Origin: a virus
Strand: one strand, 5' to 3'
DNA length: 30,805 nt
IMG/VR virus record: IMGVR_UViG_3300022752_003250
Coordinates: 1-30,805 of that record
The position numbers and the translations under genes are program-made. Under the pieces are notes generated by a model. It was not told the origin of the DNA. It saw only the letters and a program-made list of their open reading frames with translations, and ran no database searches. Shown here in pieces: positions 28,888 through 30,805 of this stretch (positions are counted from its first letter, which is position 1; each line of letters opens with the position of its first letter).

Positions 28888-30805
28888 TTGACTAGAATTA
28901 AGATATTATTTGCCAGCCTATTTGTCATGGGCTGGTTGTTTTTTGTAGGACCAACTTATGCATATGCTGATGATCCAGCACCAGTAGAGCAAGTGGTTGT
29001 AAGTCCAGCTCAACAAGCAGTGAATAATGCTTTGGCTACCGCAACTACAGAAGTTAACCAAGCAGTTGATGCTTCAAATAATACTACCACGGTTATACAG
29101 ACTGCTACTACTGCTGTAGCAGCAGCAAATACTGCAATACAGGCACAAAATACTGCAATTTCAACAGCAAATACTGCTATTCAAGCAGCTTCAACAGCAG
29201 TTACAACAGCAAATTCTGCTGTATCAGAAGCTACCACAGCAACAACAAATGTTAATACTGCAGTAAGTCAAGTTACTGATCTTACTCCAACAACTACCAC
29301 AGTTACCACAGCTGCCACTGAAGCAACTCAAGCTGTAAATTCAGCACAAACTGTTGTAAATAATGCTACTACATTATCAGCTGCAAATTCAGCTCAAACA
29401 GCGGTAACATCTGCGGCCTCAACTGTTGAATCATCTACTGCCACAATAATTTCTAGCGTTGCAACTCAAGTTAACCCTGATCCATCTACTCTTACTCAAG
29501 TATCACAGGTGGTATCTGATGCGACTACATCAGTTTCAACAGCTCAAACTGCAATACAAACAGCAAATACTGCAATTACTACTGCATCTACTGCAATTGA
29601 TTCTGCTACGGCTACAATTGCTACAGCAAATACAGCAGTAGAGTCTGCAACAGCTACTGTGGCTGCAGCTAATACAGCAATAACTGCTGCAAATACTGCA
29701 GTAACAGCAGTTTCTACTGCTAGGACAAATGCTCAGACACAGTTAACAGAGGCAAACGTTGCAATTAATAATGCACAAGATGCTGTGAACGCCTTGGCTG
29801 CAACAATTGGAGCATCAACAAATGTACTGGCGAATACTGATGATGCAGGGATACGAATGAACCTTCCATTTAATTTAAGAATGGGTAATACTGTTTATAA
29901 TAATATATACGTTGGATCTAACGCAACAATTACATTTGGGGTTAACGAAGGCGGTAATTACTATTCAACTCCTTCGGCCCCATCTATATCTGTTGCAGGA
30001 TACGACTGGACTACTTGGAGTAATGGATCTGGAGTTACTTATTCAACTACTACTAATACTCTTGCTGTTGCTTGGGATGTTCGTCCATATCCTCAAATGA
30101 CCGCCGATACTCAAATGACACAAATTAGATTTAATGCAGATGTTAATCCAACAGATGGGGCTTGGATGGCAGATGTAAGCGTTACTGGTCCAATCCCCAC
30201 TGGAGCAAGATTTAATTATAGAGAGACCACAAACGGCCCAATTACTGCAATAGTAGATACAAATTCAGGGCCTGGATTTAATGGAACATTAAGTCAGGGA
30301 GCAGCTTTTACCCCTACCCCAGATCCATCGACAGCAGCAATTCAAACAGCAATTGATAATGCTAATGCTCAAATTGCAACATTAAATGCTACTATAACTA
30401 ATGTTGTAGCAACTAATAATGCCAATAATGCAGTATCTGTAACTGCGCCAAGGCCCTCACAAACTACATTACAAACAAATACATTAAATTCAGCTGCCAA
30501 CACATTAGCTCAAGCAAGTACAACTCTTGCAACAAATGTATCTACAGTAGAAACAGCCACAGCTACATTACAAACAAAAACAGAAAGCTTGGCAACAGTT
30601 TCACAGGCTGTAGAAACAGTAACTATTCAATCATCTAATATTCAAAGCATACAATCTAATTTAACTTCGACTATTGAACAAAAAACTGCAGAAGAATCTG
30701 CTAGAGTAGCAGCAGAACAAGCAGCAGCCGCTGCAGCAGCACAAGCCGCTGCAGAAGCACAAGCAGCCGCAGCAGCACAAGCAGCCGCACAAGCCGCTGC
30801 AGAAG
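28888..30805 (+). CDS. Large secreted heptad-repeat protein (3' end beyond window)
   Basis: Open for 639 codons to the window edge. TTG 28888 is fixed by an in-frame TAA immediately upstream (28885-28887) and AGGAG at 28875-28879. Residues 1-28 form a Sec signal peptide (TRIK, long hydrophobic core, AYA before DDPAP). Residues ~35-310 are Ala/Thr/Asn heptads (ANTAIQA-like), a predicted extended coiled coil. Residues ~318-470 form a beta domain (NLPFNLRMGNTVYNNIYVGSN, SVAGYDWTTW, AWDVRPYPQ), then a TPTPDP linker, a second helical region, and an Ala/Gln/Glu stalk. Adhesin-like architecture. It may coat the infected cell or act as an unusual fibre; not recognised. Confidence 0.8.
   Translation, partial: MTRIKILFASLFVMGWLFFVGPTYAYADDPAPVEQVVVSPAQQAVNNALATATTEVNQAVDASNNTTTVIQTATTAVAAANTAIQAQNTAISTANTAIQAASTAVTTANSAVSEATTATTNVNTAVSQVTDLTPTTTTVTTAATEATQAVNSAQTVVNNATTLSAANSAQTAVTSAASTVESSTATIISSVATQVNPDPSTLTQVSQVVSDATTSVSTAQTAIQTANTAITTASTAIDSATATIATANTAVESATATVAAANTAITAANTAVTAVSTARTNAQTQLTEANVAINNAQDAVNALAATIGASTNVLANTDDAGIRMNLPFNLRMGNTVYNNIYVGSNATITFGVNEGGNYYSTPSAPSISVAGYDWTTWSNGSGVTYSTTTNTLAVAWDVRPYPQMTADTQMTQIRFNADVNPTDGAWMADVSVTGPIPTGARFNYRETTNGPITAIVDTNSGPGFNGTLSQGAAFTPTPDPSTAAIQTAIDNANAQIATLNATITNVVATNNANNAVSVTAPRPSQTTLQTNTLNSAANTLAQASTTLATNVSTVETATATLQTKTESLATVSQAVETVTIQSSNIQSIQSNLTSTIEQKTAEESARVAAEQAAAAAAAQAAAEAQAAAAAQAAAQAAAE
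29100..29810 (+). repeat. 21-nt-period coding repeat (heptads)
   Basis: The DNA repeats about every 21 nt units such as GCAAATACTGCAAT or CAACAGCAAATACTGC, most regular at about 29130-29260 and 29540-29720, encoding ANTAI-x-x heptads. Codons vary between copies, so this is an old or protein-selected repeat, not a recent tandem expansion. Confidence 0.75.

Noticed and set aside
29100-29810. Short periodic repeats as a possible CRISPR array
   Set aside because: The period is 21 nt without spacers, copies vary at third codon positions and the frame encodes heptads.
29459-30100. Leu/Gln-rich + strand ORFs near 29459-29641 and 29912-30100
   Set aside because: Frame-shifted readings of the heptad repeats, produced by CAG/ACT-type triplet composition; the long secreted-protein frame is continuous through both.

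Overview
The window is a stretch of a double-stranded DNA tailed phage, or a prophage or assembled viral contig. Every supported gene lies on the + strand, the DNA is visibly AT-rich, and neighbouring genes overlap by 1-76 bases (TAATG and ATGA junctions), as in dense phage operons. A two-domain CHAP/peptidoglycan-binding endolysin, a C-family (DnaE) polymerase with a complete PHP domain, TTG and GTG starts, and promoters whose -10 box sits exactly 6 nt before an ATG (leaderless mRNAs) suggest a virus of an AT-rich, probably aquatic, actinobacterium. The host assignment is inference. No integrase, repressor, rRNA, CRISPR array or insertion sequence is visible.

Layout. (1) 1-8563: end of the tail module, with tail/baseplate proteins, a 1082-aa tail-hub-like protein, a 315-aa baseplate-type protein, an 873-aa fibre ending in an S74 intramolecular chaperone, and small accessory or lectin-like proteins. 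(2) 8568-8632: a promoter overlapped by a perfect palindrome and followed at once by a rho-independent terminator, separating the tail and replication modules. (3) 8650-22821: replication, recombination and nucleotide metabolism. This holds a metallophosphoesterase, small Zn proteins, DnaB-like helicase, DnaG-like primase, a gp32-like Zn ssDNA-binding protein, full-length DnaE, a MazG-like pyrophosphohydrolase, RecA, an OB-fold SSB, two tiny membrane proteins, a Cas4/RecB-like nuclease, a RuvC-like resolvase, a small HTH protein, an FkbM-like methyltransferase and a DUF1599-like protein. (4) 22818-25429: a consensus leaderless promoter driving a probable small terminase and the large terminase. 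(5) 25398-25988: three tRNAs (CAU, UCU, UCC anticodons). (6) 26000-28513: Dps, a small conserved protein, endolysin, a secreted His-Me nuclease and HSP20. (7) 28514-30805: a GC-rich structured RNA candidate ahead of an FmdB-type Zn ribbon, then a very long secreted heptad-repeat protein that runs off the end.

How it works together. The phage appears to bring most of its own fork (helicase, primase, polymerase, two ssDNA-binding proteins) plus a RecA/Cas4-like/RuvC-like recombination set. Its tRNAs match A-ending codons that are common here. Transcription seems organised by a recurrent extended -10 motif (AATGNTATAMT) placed before major gene blocks. The least explained elements are the structured RNA at 28526-28606, the mutually exclusive leader hairpins before the secreted repeat protein, the promoter/operator/terminator cassette at 8568-8632, and the secreted repeat protein itself.
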